64,000 nucleotides of DNA, from positions 1 through 64,000 of the forward strand of contig DAORAL010000001.1 of NCBI GenBank assembly GCA_035344155.1, in the 5' to 3' direction. This DNA comes from UBA1845 sp002338715 (GTDB lineage: Bacteria > Planctomycetota > Phycisphaerae > UBA1845). Every line of letters begins with the position of its first letter. Within the stretch, counting starts at the first letter, position 1. The notes under the pieces were generated by a model, which did not search any database, was not told where the DNA came from, and saw only the letters and a list, made by a program, of their open reading frames with translations. Both the position numbers and the translations under genes were made by a program. Of this stretch, positions 29,105 through 37,499 are shown piece by piece.

Positions 29105-29346
29105 AACGGTGGTGCGGAGTGGCTGGGTGAGCCGAAAAAATTTCGGCAAACCAGCCCGGCCCTGAAAGGTGGCCACGACCAGCCGACAATAACCATTTAT
29201 TTCCGTGGTGGCGTTCTGGGGAGCGCGTCGTTGCGGACTGAAGATGGTTGCGGATGTGAAAGCATCTGCAATCGCAAATCGACAATGTCGGTTTGCAGAT
29301 GGGGGGTGGCGCTCTTGGGGGAGATGCCGCCACTCCCCTTCTTTTT
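29105..29346 (+). ncRNA. Candidate sigma-54-controlled structured small RNA
   Basis: About 240 nt between the sigma-54 promoter and a T-run carry consecutive stable hairpins. The first is a two-tier stem GGCTGG/CCAGCC (29121-29156) enclosing GCCGAAA/TTTCGGC (29131-29147). The second is an 11-bp stem GGTTGCGGATG/CATCTGCAATC (29246-29273) with a TGAAAG loop. The third is a 9-bp stem GCAAATCGA/TCGGTTTGC (29274-29296), and the last is the terminator. CCAGCC recurs unpaired near 29178, which allows an alternative pairing. An open frame crossing this stretch would run through the terminator and has no start signal. I do not match it to a known RNA family. Confidence 0.6.
29301..29346 (+). terminator. 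Rho-independent terminator of the candidate RNA
   Basis: Stem GGGGGGTGGCG (29301-29311) pairs with CGCCACTCCCC (29328-29338, one G-U), then TTCTTTTT. The T-run meets the stop codon of the convergent receiver gene. Confidence 0.85.
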
Positions 29347-29770
29347 ATGCGCGGTGGGCGATTAACTTTTGCAATTCAATTCGCCAGGAAGTTTCGATCC
29401 AATCGTCACCGATCGGCCCCACGCGTTCGACATGCCAGCCGGCATTTTGCAACAGGTAGATCATCAAATCAGCTCGTTCAACGTTCGAAGAATGCACGAT
29501 AACCGGACACACAGGTTCGCGCTCGGCAAGAAACTGAGCAACCATGGTTCCATCACCCGGATCAACGTCATCACTTGGAGATTCCAAATCATGATCCAGC
29601 GAAATGAGGCACGCGCGCTGATGGAGAACTTCGTATTCGCGCATGAACTCAGCCGCAGCCGGAAAAATAAATACGCGAATCGACGAATCGAATTCATCGA
29701 GCACCGCAGTCATCCGCTCACGCCGAGATTGAGCATCTTCAAGGATCAGAATCAAACGTTCATTGGGCAT
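29345..29770 (-). CDS. Cyclic-phosphate processing receiver-domain protein
   Basis: This 141-residue protein resembles the short 'cyclic-phosphate processing receiver' family: RLILILEDAQSRRERM at the start, an acidic motif LISLDHDLESPSDD near residue 57, and VIVHSSNVERADLMI near 92. The fold is that of a CheY-like receiver, but the family is associated with RNA-end processing contexts and not with two-component phosphorelay. That association comes from family knowledge. It is the last gene of a minus-strand run starting at ppc and overlaps the terminator of the opposing candidate RNA. Confidence 0.75.
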   Translation of the reverse strand: MPNERLILILEDAQSRRERMTAVLDEFDSSIRVFIFPAAAEFMREYEVLHQRACLISLDHDLESPSDDVDPGDGTMVAQFLAEREPVCPVIVHSSNVERADLMIYLLQNAGWHVERVGPIGDDWIETSWRIELQKLIAHRA

Positions 29771-29788
29771 AGCTGTTCGGTGACGTTC

Positions 29789-30244
29789 CTAGAGCCCGAA
29801 ATGCAGGAGGAAATGATCACCCCTGCTGACCTGCGTAGCCATCGCCGCAATATCCGACAACGCGCGAACCGTAGAATCACGATCCACGTCAAAGCGGCTC
29901 GGACGCGGTTCCTTGCTTCTTGCCTGATGCTTCCAGTTGACCGTGAGTTCGAAACTGGCAGGAGCTTGACGAAACAGGTCGGCCCACCCCTTGAAGATTG
30001 CCGCGGCATGGGACGCATGCTCGGGAAGAATCACGGTCGGACCATGGAAGTTCAAACCAAGTTGCGGCGGATGGTCGTTGACCGTCGGATTGATTGTCGG
30101 AATCCACTCAAGTGAATCTGCAATATAATGGCAAAAATCGTCTGGCAACCTTGCGCGATCTGATTCCGCTGTCCCAAAGAAACGCGCATAGTCACTGGGA
30201 CTGAATTTGCGAGCGTCCACCAGCAAGAATTCGTGGGAAGGCAC
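29789..30244 (-). CDS. Hypothetical protein
   Basis: No family was recognised in this 151-residue soluble protein. It has a short N-terminal beta/loop (HEFLLVDARKFSP), a helix-rich middle with aromatic residues (FCHYIADSLEWIPTI), an NFHGPTVI strand and a C-terminal Ser/Asp-rich helical part. It has no signal peptide or membrane span. It lies 18 bp upstream of the receiver-domain gene on the same strand, so the two are likely co-transcribed. The adjacency to an RraB-like and a receiver protein may hint at an RNA-related or nucleotide-related module, but this is speculation. Confidence 0.6.
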   Translation of the reverse strand: MPSHEFLLVDARKFSPSDYARFFGTAESDRARLPDDFCHYIADSLEWIPTINPTVNDHPPQLGLNFHGPTVILPEHASHAAAIFKGWADLFRQAPASFELTVNWKHQARSKEPRPSRFDVDRDSTVRALSDIAAMATQVSRGDHFLLHFGL

Positions 30245-30337
30245 GATCAGTACACCTTAGAGTTTGTTGTGCGCTTGATCAAAGATGTCAAACACGAAGC
30301 ATCGAAGTTGACGCTGCTTCTCAAAGCGAATCAAGTG

Positions 30338-31099
30338 TTACTTCTGTTTCTCGACGGATGTTTCCCAACCGTCGTACTCGCCGCCATGGTCGTCGGCCAA
30401 TCGGTGAAGTTGCTCGGTCACAAGATGAATCGATTCGAGGTCAACCTTGTCCACCCTGTGAATCTGAAGAACAAGGCGATCTTCAACCGTATCACTTGAC
30501 TCAACGCCGAATCCCAAGGAGTCCGCGGCCGATGCGAATTTGTCCAACGCAGATTCATCTTCAAAAAACACCCAATGGTCCACCCGACGCGATTGAACAA
30601 GCGAATCACCGTTCTTAATGAGGTTCTGGACAACCCACTTGTCTTTCATCCACCGAAACCGCTCGGCATCGGGGTAAAGGAAATTACGGTAATACGACCA
30701 TTCGGGATCCCTCTGGGACATCACGTCAAACGCTCTCTTCACCGGCTTGAGGCTTGACTTGGCGATGCGCTTGAGTTTTCGCTCGCGTTTAGGCGGCCCC
30801 ATAAATGTCATCTGCCAATTACTGTTGTTTCGCAATCGACCTATGAATTGCAGATCAATCAGTTTACATTGCTCGATGACTTGATCCTCAATTGACGACA
30901 TGACTTCCATCTCATGCGAAGTTCCCATGCCGTGCTCGCCCGGATCATTGATTGTCACATGCAATGCGTACAACGTATCTTCGCTTGCACTCTCGAGGCC
31001 TTCCAATAGTGCCATATCCAGGAAGATTGACGCCGGTGCGTCATCGACTCTGCACATGTAGAAATCCCACTTCTTATCCGAAGGATCACGAGTTGTCAT
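30338..31099 (-). CDS. DUF695 domain fused to an RraB-like domain
   Basis: The N-terminal half of this 253-residue protein (about 8-125) looks like DUF695 (WDFYMCRVDDAPASIFLDMAL; TLYALHVTINDPGEHGM). The C-terminal half (about 145-250) looks like the ribonuclease E inhibitor RraB: VQNLIKNGDSLVQSRRVDHWVFFEDE, then FGVESSDTVEDRLVLQIHRVD and a closing LADDHGGEYDGWET. RraB modulates RNase E in enterobacteria; whether that applies here is not known. It is 33 bp downstream of the O-methyltransferase gene. Confidence 0.78.
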   Translation of the reverse strand: MTTRDPSDKKWDFYMCRVDDAPASIFLDMALLEGLESASEDTLYALHVTINDPGEHGMGTSHEMEVMSSIEDQVIEQCKLIDLQFIGRLRNNSNWQMTFMGPPKRERKLKRIAKSSLKPVKRAFDVMSQRDPEWSYYRNFLYPDAERFRWMKDKWVVQNLIKNGDSLVQSRRVDHWVFFEDESALDKFASAADSLGFGVESSDTVEDRLVLQIHRVDKVDLESIHLVTEQLHRLADDHGGEYDGWETSVEKQK

Positions 31100-31132
31100 T
31101 GGTTTTGCACCTTATGTCACTTGAACTCCGAG

Positions 31133-31816
31133 CTAAGCAACAACCAATGCCATCGAGAACCCGTCGTAACCCTTGCTACTGACCGTTTGAATGGTGGTGG
31201 CGCTGACGCGGGATTCTGATGCGATCAACTTATTGAGGCGGCGGACGCCTTGGATGTTTTCGTCTTTGCTGTTGGCATCGATCACTTCGCCGTCGCGAAC
31301 GACGTTGTCGACGATGATGATGCTGCCGACGCGGGCCAGTTTCACCGCCCATGCAAAATAGTCCGCGTTGCTCTGCTTGTCGGCATCGATGAAAACGAGG
31401 TCGAATGGTCCTTCGTTCTTTGCCGCGATCGTTTCGAGCGTTTCCAACGCCGGTCCTTCGATCAGTTCAACCCGGTCGCTCAACCCGGCATGGGCGATGT
31501 TGTCGCGGGCGACCTTGGCATGATGGGCGTCGCGCTCCAGCGTGATCAGCTTACCGCCGTCGGCCAACCCGCGGGCCATCCAGATCGCGCTGTATCCGCC
31601 CAACGTGCCGACTTCAAGAATCCGCTTCGCACCAATCGAACGGGCCAACAGATGAAGTAGCTTTCCCAAACCCGGCGGCACCTGAATTTCCGGCAAGCCC
31701 GCTTCCGCGCTCTTGATCAGCGAACGCTCCAGCGCATCGTCCGGCATGATCACGCAGTCTTTCACATACGCCTCGACCGCCGACCACGTCGCCTGCCCCT
31801 CTGCTTCCTTGCCCAT
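31133..31816 (-). CDS. SAM-dependent O-methyltransferase (catechol type)
   Basis: The 227-residue enzyme belongs to the class I methyltransferase family that includes caffeoyl-CoA and catechol O-methyltransferases. It has the SAM motif LEVGTLGGYSAIWMARGL near residues 66-83, ITLERDAHHAKVAR, the metal-site acidic motif FDLVFIDADKQSNADYF near 140 and the IIIVDNVVRDG motif. The ATG at 31816 has GGGG 5 bases upstream; the GTG just before it is less likely. The substrate is probably a small diol. It is 26 bp downstream of ppc, so co-transcription is likely. Confidence 0.9.
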   Translation of the reverse strand: MGKEAEGQATWSAVEAYVKDCVIMPDDALERSLIKSAEAGLPEIQVPPGLGKLLHLLARSIGAKRILEVGTLGGYSAIWMARGLADGGKLITLERDAHHAKVARDNIAHAGLSDRVELIEGPALETLETIAAKNEGPFDLVFIDADKQSNADYFAWAVKLARVGSIIIVDNVVRDGEVIDANSKDENIQGVRRLNKLIASESRVSATTIQTVSSKGYDGFSMALVVA

Positions 31817-31842
31817 CACGTCCCCTTTTCAATGAAAATCAA

Positions 31843-34593
31843 TCAACCTGTGCTCTGCATCGCTGCCGCGATACCGTTGATGCTCAAAAACAGCGCCGCG
31901 CGAACGGCTTCCTCATCGTCCGAACCATCACGATAGCGCGTCATCAATTCAATCTGAAGCAGATTCAACACGTCCGTATACGGATTGCGCGCGTGGATCG
32001 CCCGTTGAATCACCGGGTTGTTATCAAGCAACTTACCCTGACCCGTAATCGCCAGAATCGCCTTCTTACAAAGGGCGAACTCCGCAACGATCGTCTCATG
32101 CAGCCCCTTCTCCACGAATGCGGCATAACGCTGCGCGATGATCAACCGCGCCCTAGCCATCTCCTGTTGAGCGTTGTCGATCACCGTGCGGAAGAAATCC
32201 CACTCGCGATACCACTGCTGCATCGTCGCCAGCGCACCCGAATCGTCCGACATCACTTTTTCGATGGCCGTCCCAAGTCCATACCAGCCCGGAACCGTAT
32301 ACCGCGTTTGCGTCCACGCAAACACCCACGGAATCGCCCGCAGGTTGTCCAACCCAACCGCCCCACCCGAACGCGACACGGGCCGCGACGCAATGGGCAA
32401 CCGACTGATATGCTCAATCGGCGAACATCCCGTGTAAAACGTCCAGAAATCCGGATGCTCAACCAGTTTGCGATACGCCTCCATCGAGTGCCGCGCAATG
32501 TCACTCATGATCTTCGCATCATCACCGCCACCCGATGCGTCGGTCTTCGCATCTGCGCCAACCTCAACGGTCCCAATAATCATCGCGTGAACGATCTGCT
32601 CAACATGGCGCCGCGCGATCGCGGGCAGCGCATAACGAAACGTGATGACTTCGCCCTGCTCGGTGAAGCGAATCCGACCATTGCGACTTTCGGGCGGGCT
32701 GGCCAATATCGCTCGATTCGCCCGACCACCGCCGCGCCCCACCGTTCCGCCGCGGCCATGAAAAAAGCGAAAATCGATCTGCTGCTCATGCATCGCCGCC
32801 GCCAACCTACGCTGGGCCACTTGCAGCGCCCAGTTGCTCATCCAGTAGCCACCGTCCTTGTTGCTGTCGGAGTAACCGAGCATGATCTCCTGCCGCCGAC
32901 GTCTCGCTTCCAGATGCTTGGAGTATGCCGGATGAGTGACAAGGCGTGTCATCAACTCGGGCGCCCGCTCAAGGTCGTCGATGGTTTCAAACAGCGGCAC
33001 CACATCGAGCGCAGCTTCCACCCGACCGCCGCGCATCCGCCACAAGCCGGCTTCCTTCATCAACACGAGCACCGTCAGCATATCGCTCACGTCGTGCGTC
33101 ATGCTGATGATGTAACTGCCGATCGCGGCTGGCGTGGTTCGACTGGTCTCGCGAAGCGTCTCGTACAAATCGAGCAGGTCGCGCGTCGCATCGGAGACCT
33201 CTGCCTCGCGCGGTAACAGCGGGCGCGGGTCTTCAAGCTGCTCGCTGAGCAACCGGCAGCGCTCATCCTCACCAAGCGATTCATAGTCGGCATGCACCCG
33301 CGCGATACGCAAAAGTTCGGCGACGGCTGAAGTATGGACGGCGCTGTGTTGACGAATATCAAGCGACGCGAAGTGCAATCCAAACGCCTCAGCCCGAACG
33401 CGCAAATCGCGAAGACGCCCTTGCGAAATGACAGCCAACCCGCACTCATCCAGGCACGTCTGCATCAGTGCGATGTCCGCAATAAACTGCGACGCGGTGT
33501 ACGCACTGGCATCGTCGCGGGCGTCGCGCAACTTCGCGATCATCTGCAAAATCCGCTTGCGATAAGGCTCAAACTGCAGATCGCTTCGGTCCGACTCACT
33601 CAGCGGGCAGCGCTGTTCATCCACATCGATCGCGGCTAACAACGCAGGGCACACATCGACACACTTGGTCGAAATGGAAAGCTCGTGACGCAGTTCGATC
33701 AACTGGGCGATGAACTGATCGATGACGGCTTGTCGAAGCTCGCGGATCGTCCCGCGCGTCACCTCATTCGTGACCAACGGGTTGCCATCGCGATCGCCGC
33801 CGATCCACGTCCGGTATCGCAGGAAACTCGACATCGGTGGCGTTGCGTCGTAATACGTCTCCAGCGCTCCACCCAGGTCGCGATAAAGTTGCGGCACCGC
33901 ATCCCAAATCGCACCGTTGAGAAAATACAAACCGTTTCGCACTTCCGTGATCACGTGGGGCCGCTCTGCCCGCACCTCGTCGGTGGCGAACATCAAAAAC
34001 ACATCGCGCACGATTTGCTCGTCGTTCTGCCTGGCCTCTGCCGCCGCGCAGCTCTTGTCATGACGCTGCAACAAAGCGTTGGCCACCCGCTTTTGATTGC
34101 GGAGCACGCTGCGCCGGCGCGCTTCGGTCGGATGGGCGGTCAGGGTTGGTTGAATGTCGAGGCGATTGAGGACTTTCAGCACGCGATCGAGCGACAGACC
34201 GCGCCGCTTCAACTGGGCGATGGCATCGGCGATGGATTCCGCCCGGGGTTTCTCGGCGCTGGCGTCGCGTTCGCGCTGCCGGTTGATGCGAATGATTTCA
34301 ACCTGCTCGGCTTTGTTGACCAGATGAAACCGAAGCGTAAGCGTCTTAAGCAAATCGCGGATGTCAGCCACATCAAGCTTGGCGATGATCGAGGCGGCAC
34401 GATCTCTACATTCGTTCTGCTTCGTTGGCTGACTGTTAGCCGCTTCGCTGGTGTCGTCGGAATCTTGCCCGCGTTTGCAGAGACTGACCAACTCGGCATA
34501 GTCCGCACAGGCCTCATCACCCAAACCGCGGCGGACAACCTGTTCGAGAAGTTTGTCCAAATGCGCGATGTCGTCGTTCAAGAGAACAGACAT
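31843..34593 (-). CDS. ppc: Phosphoenolpyruvate carboxylase
   Basis: The 916-residue enzyme carboxylates PEP to oxaloacetate, refilling the TCA cycle. It has the His catalytic motif LTAHPTEARRRS near residue 155, the GGDRDGNP motif near 268, GYSDSNKDGGY near 575, and the glycine-rich FHGRGGTVGRGGG near 616. The C-terminal LLQIELMTRYR...AALFLSINGIAAAMQSTG is also typical. Length is close to the usual 880-930. It is the first gene of a possible five-gene minus-strand run. Upstream there is a 306-bp gap to the divergent kptA. Confidence 0.97.
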   Translation of the reverse strand: MSVLLNDDIAHLDKLLEQVVRRGLGDEACADYAELVSLCKRGQDSDDTSEAANSQPTKQNECRDRAASIIAKLDVADIRDLLKTLTLRFHLVNKAEQVEIIRINRQRERDASAEKPRAESIADAIAQLKRRGLSLDRVLKVLNRLDIQPTLTAHPTEARRRSVLRNQKRVANALLQRHDKSCAAAEARQNDEQIVRDVFLMFATDEVRAERPHVITEVRNGLYFLNGAIWDAVPQLYRDLGGALETYYDATPPMSSFLRYRTWIGGDRDGNPLVTNEVTRGTIRELRQAVIDQFIAQLIELRHELSISTKCVDVCPALLAAIDVDEQRCPLSESDRSDLQFEPYRKRILQMIAKLRDARDDASAYTASQFIADIALMQTCLDECGLAVISQGRLRDLRVRAEAFGLHFASLDIRQHSAVHTSAVAELLRIARVHADYESLGEDERCRLLSEQLEDPRPLLPREAEVSDATRDLLDLYETLRETSRTTPAAIGSYIISMTHDVSDMLTVLVLMKEAGLWRMRGGRVEAALDVVPLFETIDDLERAPELMTRLVTHPAYSKHLEARRRRQEIMLGYSDSNKDGGYWMSNWALQVAQRRLAAAMHEQQIDFRFFHGRGGTVGRGGGRANRAILASPPESRNGRIRFTEQGEVITFRYALPAIARRHVEQIVHAMIIGTVEVGADAKTDASGGGDDAKIMSDIARHSMEAYRKLVEHPDFWTFYTGCSPIEHISRLPIASRPVSRSGGAVGLDNLRAIPWVFAWTQTRYTVPGWYGLGTAIEKVMSDDSGALATMQQWYREWDFFRTVIDNAQQEMARARLIIAQRYAAFVEKGLHETIVAEFALCKKAILAITGQGKLLDNNPVIQRAIHARNPYTDVLNLLQIELMTRYRDGSDDEEAVRAALFLSINGIAAAMQSTG

Positions 34594-34899
34594 GATTCAA
34601 GCTCCGATCGGATCTGACCATCAATTCCAAGAAGTCGATAGAACAACCGCAGCCAAATCCTGTCAAGAATCACAGCCAGCCGCCTTCAGGCTGACTTGAA
34701 CAGATGTGATTCCAAACGATCTGCGTTAACCCACCGCAATTTCCACCTAAAACCAGTAATGACAGAGAGTTGATCGATTGTCAAAGCACGGCCAGCTTCA
34801 CCCATGCCAGCCGACACCTATGACAATCAACGCATATGACATATTCTAAAGCCGTCCGCACGCAACCGAATTGACGAATCCGCCAGCACGCAACGAATC
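34594..34899. other. 306-bp gap between ppc and kptA with an inverted repeat
   Basis: No gene is seen. GTTGATCGATTGTCA (34769-34783) and TGACAATCAAC (34821-34831) form an imperfect inverted pair spaced by about 37 bp, which could be a regulator site between the divergent promoters. Nothing else stands out. Confidence 0.35.
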
Positions 34900-35448
34900 A
34901 TGAACGCAAAAGACCTTCAACGCATCAGCAAGACGCTAAGTTACGTACTGCGCCATCGCCCCGACTCGATCGGTGTTGGGCTTGAAGCGGAAGGGTGGAT
35001 TGAAGTTCAAACACTCCTCGCCGCGTTCGCCCAAAACGGCCAATCCTACACCCGAGTGCAACTCGAGCAGGTCGTTTTGGAGAACAACAAGCAGCGCTTT
35101 GAGTTTGATCGCGATCGACTTCGCATTCGCGCACGCCAGGGACACTCGCTCGACATCGACCTTGGATACGAAGCCGCCATCCCGCCTGACAACCTGCTTC
35201 ACGGGACAGCCACCCGCTTTCTCGATTCGATCCTGGAACAGGGCTTGCTCAAGTGCGCCAGACATCACGTCCATATGTCCACCAACAAGGACACGATGCT
35301 GGCTGTCGGAATGCGACATGGCCAACCCGTGATCCTCTCGATCGATGCCAGGCAAATGCACAACGATGGGCACCAGTTCTTCGTCACCGGCAACCAAGTC
35401 TGGCTGACCGACCACGTCCCCCCGGGGTACCTGACAGTGCTCCCCTGA
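34900..35448 (+). CDS. kptA: RNA 2'-phosphotransferase (KptA/Tpt1)
   Basis: This 182-residue enzyme transfers a 2'-phosphate from RNA to NAD. It shows the Tpt1 motifs LSYVLRHRPDSIGV near residue 14 and the ADP-ribosyl-transferase-like motif LHGTATRFLDSIL near 99. The core HVHMSTNKD and FFVTGNQVWLTDHVPP follow, with the conserved Arg and His residues in order. In eukaryotes this acts after tRNA splicing; the bacterial role is not settled, and no intron-bearing tRNA was found in this window. It is divergent from ppc. Confidence 0.93.
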   Translation: MNAKDLQRISKTLSYVLRHRPDSIGVGLEAEGWIEVQTLLAAFAQNGQSYTRVQLEQVVLENNKQRFEFDRDRLRIRARQGHSLDIDLGYEAAIPPDNLLHGTATRFLDSILEQGLLKCARHHVHMSTNKDTMLAVGMRHGQPVILSIDARQMHNDGHQFFVTGNQVWLTDHVPPGYLTVLP

Positions 35449-35478
35449 CCAAGTCTCAAGGTCGAAGCGCCGCCAACC

Positions 35479-35600
35479 CGCTATGGCGATCTTGATCCAA
35501 TCGCGGCGTTGTGCCCGACCACTTTTCGCAATACCGGGGCCAACGCTCAAGTCGAATGACTTTGTTTTTCCCCTGGATTCCCGCGTGCGCGGGAATGACG
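35479..35600 (-). repeat. REP-like palindrome with conserved tail (copy B)
   Basis: An inverted copy of the 18175-18298 element: head CATTCCCGCGCACGCGGGAAT at 35576-35600 and a diverged tail down to about 35479. It occupies most of the gap between kptA and the TetR gene. Confidence 0.8.
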
Positions 35601-35641
35601 ACACCGCCCCAATAGGCCCTGCGGGGGTGGAAAACAACGAT

Positions 35642-35670
35642 TTGACTTACTAGACGACTGGTCGTATACT
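35642..35670 (+). promoter_or_regulatory. Promoter and TetR operator of the regulator gene
   Basis: TTGACT (35642-35647) and TATACT (35665-35670) are 17 bp apart, a near-ideal sigma-70 promoter. The spacer contains the palindrome TAGACGACTGGTCGTATA (35651-35668), the same core as before the efflux genes. The start codon at 35679 falls about where transcription should begin and has no ribosome binding site, suggesting a leaderless message under self-repression. Confidence 0.75.
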
Positions 35671-35678
35671 TACCCGTG

Positions 35679-36269
35679 ATGACAACGACCTCGCCCAGCA
35701 CCAAAGACCGCATTGTCGAAGCCGGCTCATCGTCCATCGCGGCGAAAAGCTTCAACGGCTGCGGTTTGAAGGAGATCCTGGACCTTGCCGACGTCCCCAA
35801 GGGCTCGTTCTATCACTACTTCAAGTCGAAGGAAGACCTCGGGGTGGCTGTCATTGAAGAGTCAGCCGCCGCCCATGCCGAGTTCATTCGCGAACATCTC
35901 GGCAACCGGCAGATGAGCCCGCTGAAGCGCGTGCAGAACCTCTTCAGCGCAATGCGGGATCACTACGTTGAGCACGGTCCCATGCGGGAATGCGTGATTG
36001 CAAAGCTGGCTTTGGAAGTCGCTCAGCTCAGCGAGCCGATGCGGTTGGCCATCAAATACGCTTATGCGGATTGGTCGGCGCAACTCGCGCGGGCGCTCAC
36101 CGAAGCAAAAGCGGCTGGTGAAATCAGCGAATCGCAAGACCCCGAACAACTCGCGGACTTTCTCGTGAACGCCTGGGAGGGCTGCACGGTCCGCATGCAG
36201 ATAGATCAGAACACCGACGCGATCAATCAATTTATTGAACGCATCACCAAGACCCTACCGCGGATCTGA
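35679..36269 (+). CDS. TetR/AcrR family repressor of the efflux module
   Basis: The 196-residue protein has an N-terminal helix-turn-helix typical of TetR (NGCGLKEILDLADVPKGSFYHYFKSKEDL, about residues 25-50) and a helical ligand-binding C-terminus with a Cys at MRECVIAK. The operator core TAGAC-N-AC-Y-GGTC lies both in its own promoter and before the adaptor gene 60 bp downstream, so it most likely represses itself and the pump. The operator resembles the NemR box, which binds a regulator sensitive to electrophiles. An adjacent in-frame GTG at 35676 is an alternative start. Confidence 0.9.
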   Translation: MTTTSPSTKDRIVEAGSSSIAAKSFNGCGLKEILDLADVPKGSFYHYFKSKEDLGVAVIEESAAAHAEFIREHLGNRQMSPLKRVQNLFSAMRDHYVEHGPMRECVIAKLALEVAQLSEPMRLAIKYAYADWSAQLARALTEAKAAGEISESQDPEQLADFLVNAWEGCTVRMQIDQNTDAINQFIERITKTLPRI

Positions 36270-36283
36270 TTCCCTTTTTTATT

Positions 36284-36313
36284 TTGACGTTTATTAGACG
36301 ACCGGTCTATTCG
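36284..36313 (+). promoter_or_regulatory. Promoter and TetR operator of the efflux genes
   Basis: TTGACG (36284-36289) is followed at 18 bp by TATTCG, a weak -10 (36308-36313). The operator TAGACGACCGGTCTA (36295-36309) lies in the spacer, matching the palindrome in the regulator's own promoter. Confidence 0.7.
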
Positions 36314-36329
36314 CAAAGGAGCGACCCAC

Positions 36330-37460
36330 ATGTACGCCAAACCCAACCCCTCAACCGTCGCGGCGATTTTGTCAGCCGCCTCGGCGCTCGTGGTGGCTGC
36401 GGTTGCCAACGCGCAAGCCCCCACCCCGGTGCGAACGGAATCGGTTTCAATCGAGCGCGTGCAGGAGCATCGACGCGTGACCGGAAGCCTGCAAGCCGTC
36501 GCGCGATCGTCCGTGCCGTCGCAGGAATCGGGGCAGGTGCTTACCGTTTCCACCGACGAAGGCATGCGCGTGGCTGAAGGTGACATCATCGCGCAACTCG
36601 ACGACCGCCGACTCAAGTCGCAACTTGAAGAAACGCTGGCGCGCATCGCCCGAACCGAAAGCGAACTGGTCGAGCGCGAATCCGAACTCGAGTTCGCCGA
36701 ATTCGAAAGACTGCGCCTGACCAACTTGCGCGAAGGCCACGAAGCCAGCGAACGTGAACTCAAAGTTGCAACCACGGATTTCGGTGCGGCGCAGGCGCGG
36801 GTGGAAGCGGCCAAGCGCGCCATCCTCGAAGGACAGCATCAAGCCGAATTGCTTCGCATTCGCATCGACGACATGACCGTGCGTGCGCCGTTCGATGCCC
36901 GCGTCGTCAAGCGTCATGTTGATCCCGGTGAGTGGCTCGAACCAGGTGAACCAATCGTCACACTCGTTTCCACCGGCGCGATCGAAGCGCGCCTCGAAGT
37001 TCCCGAACGTTTCGCCGATCCGGTCGTGCAATTCGCGGACCAGATCTTCGCGGATGTCATCGGCGTGGGACAAACCGTTCCGTCGACGGGACTGCGCATC
37101 ATTCCCGACGTCGATCCGCAGGCGCGCAGCTTCAGCGTCATCCTCACGCTCGATAACCCGGATGGCCTTATGTCTCCGGGAATGTCCGTCGTTGCATGGA
37201 TTCCGACCGGTGAGGAAGCCGAACAACTCACCGTCCCCAAGGCGGCGGTCACCCGCAACGGCAAGGACGCATACGTATATCGCACGCAAAACAAAGACGG
37301 CAAAACGACAGCCGCCAGAACCCCCGTCACTGTTCTCTTCAACTGGGCGGGACGGGCGATCGTTGAATCGGATGAATTGAAAAACGGCGACAAAGTCATC
37401 GTCGAGGGCAACGAACGCCTCATGCCAGGCGCATCGCTCGCCCAAGCCGAAGAAGACTAG
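36330..37460 (+). CDS. RND efflux periplasmic adaptor (HlyD/AcrA family)
   Basis: This 376-residue protein links an RND pump to the outer membrane. It has a signal peptide (SAASALVVAAVANAQA, cleaved near residue 29), a barrel-sandwich half (VARSSVPSQESGQVLTVSTDEGMRVAEGDIIAQLDDR), a long helical hairpin (about 95-180, LEETLARIARTESELVERESE), the second half-motif MTVRAPFDARVVKRHVDPGEWL, then a beta-barrel and MP domain. GGAG precedes the ATG. A probable pump gene follows 127 bp later. No TolC-type outer-membrane gene is nearby, so one must be supplied from elsewhere. Confidence 0.93.
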   Translation: MYAKPNPSTVAAILSAASALVVAAVANAQAPTPVRTESVSIERVQEHRRVTGSLQAVARSSVPSQESGQVLTVSTDEGMRVAEGDIIAQLDDRRLKSQLEETLARIARTESELVERESELEFAEFERLRLTNLREGHEASERELKVATTDFGAAQARVEAAKRAILEGQHQAELLRIRIDDMTVRAPFDARVVKRHVDPGEWLEPGEPIVTLVSTGAIEARLEVPERFADPVVQFADQIFADVIGVGQTVPSTGLRIIPDVDPQARSFSVILTLDNPDGLMSPGMSVVAWIPTGEEAEQLTVPKAAVTRNGKDAYVYRTQNKDGKTTAARTPVTVLFNWAGRAIVESDELKNGDKVIVEGNERLMPGASLAQAEED

Positions 37461-37499
37461 AACAAGCTCGACCCAATTGTAGCCGGTGACCTCGGTTTG

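Noticed and set aside
28874..29365. 163-codon open frame through the REP/hairpin region
   Set aside because: It crosses the terminator and hairpins, and has no ribosome binding site or family match.
31993..33216. Open frame opposite ppc
   Set aside because: Arg/His-rich shadow without motif.
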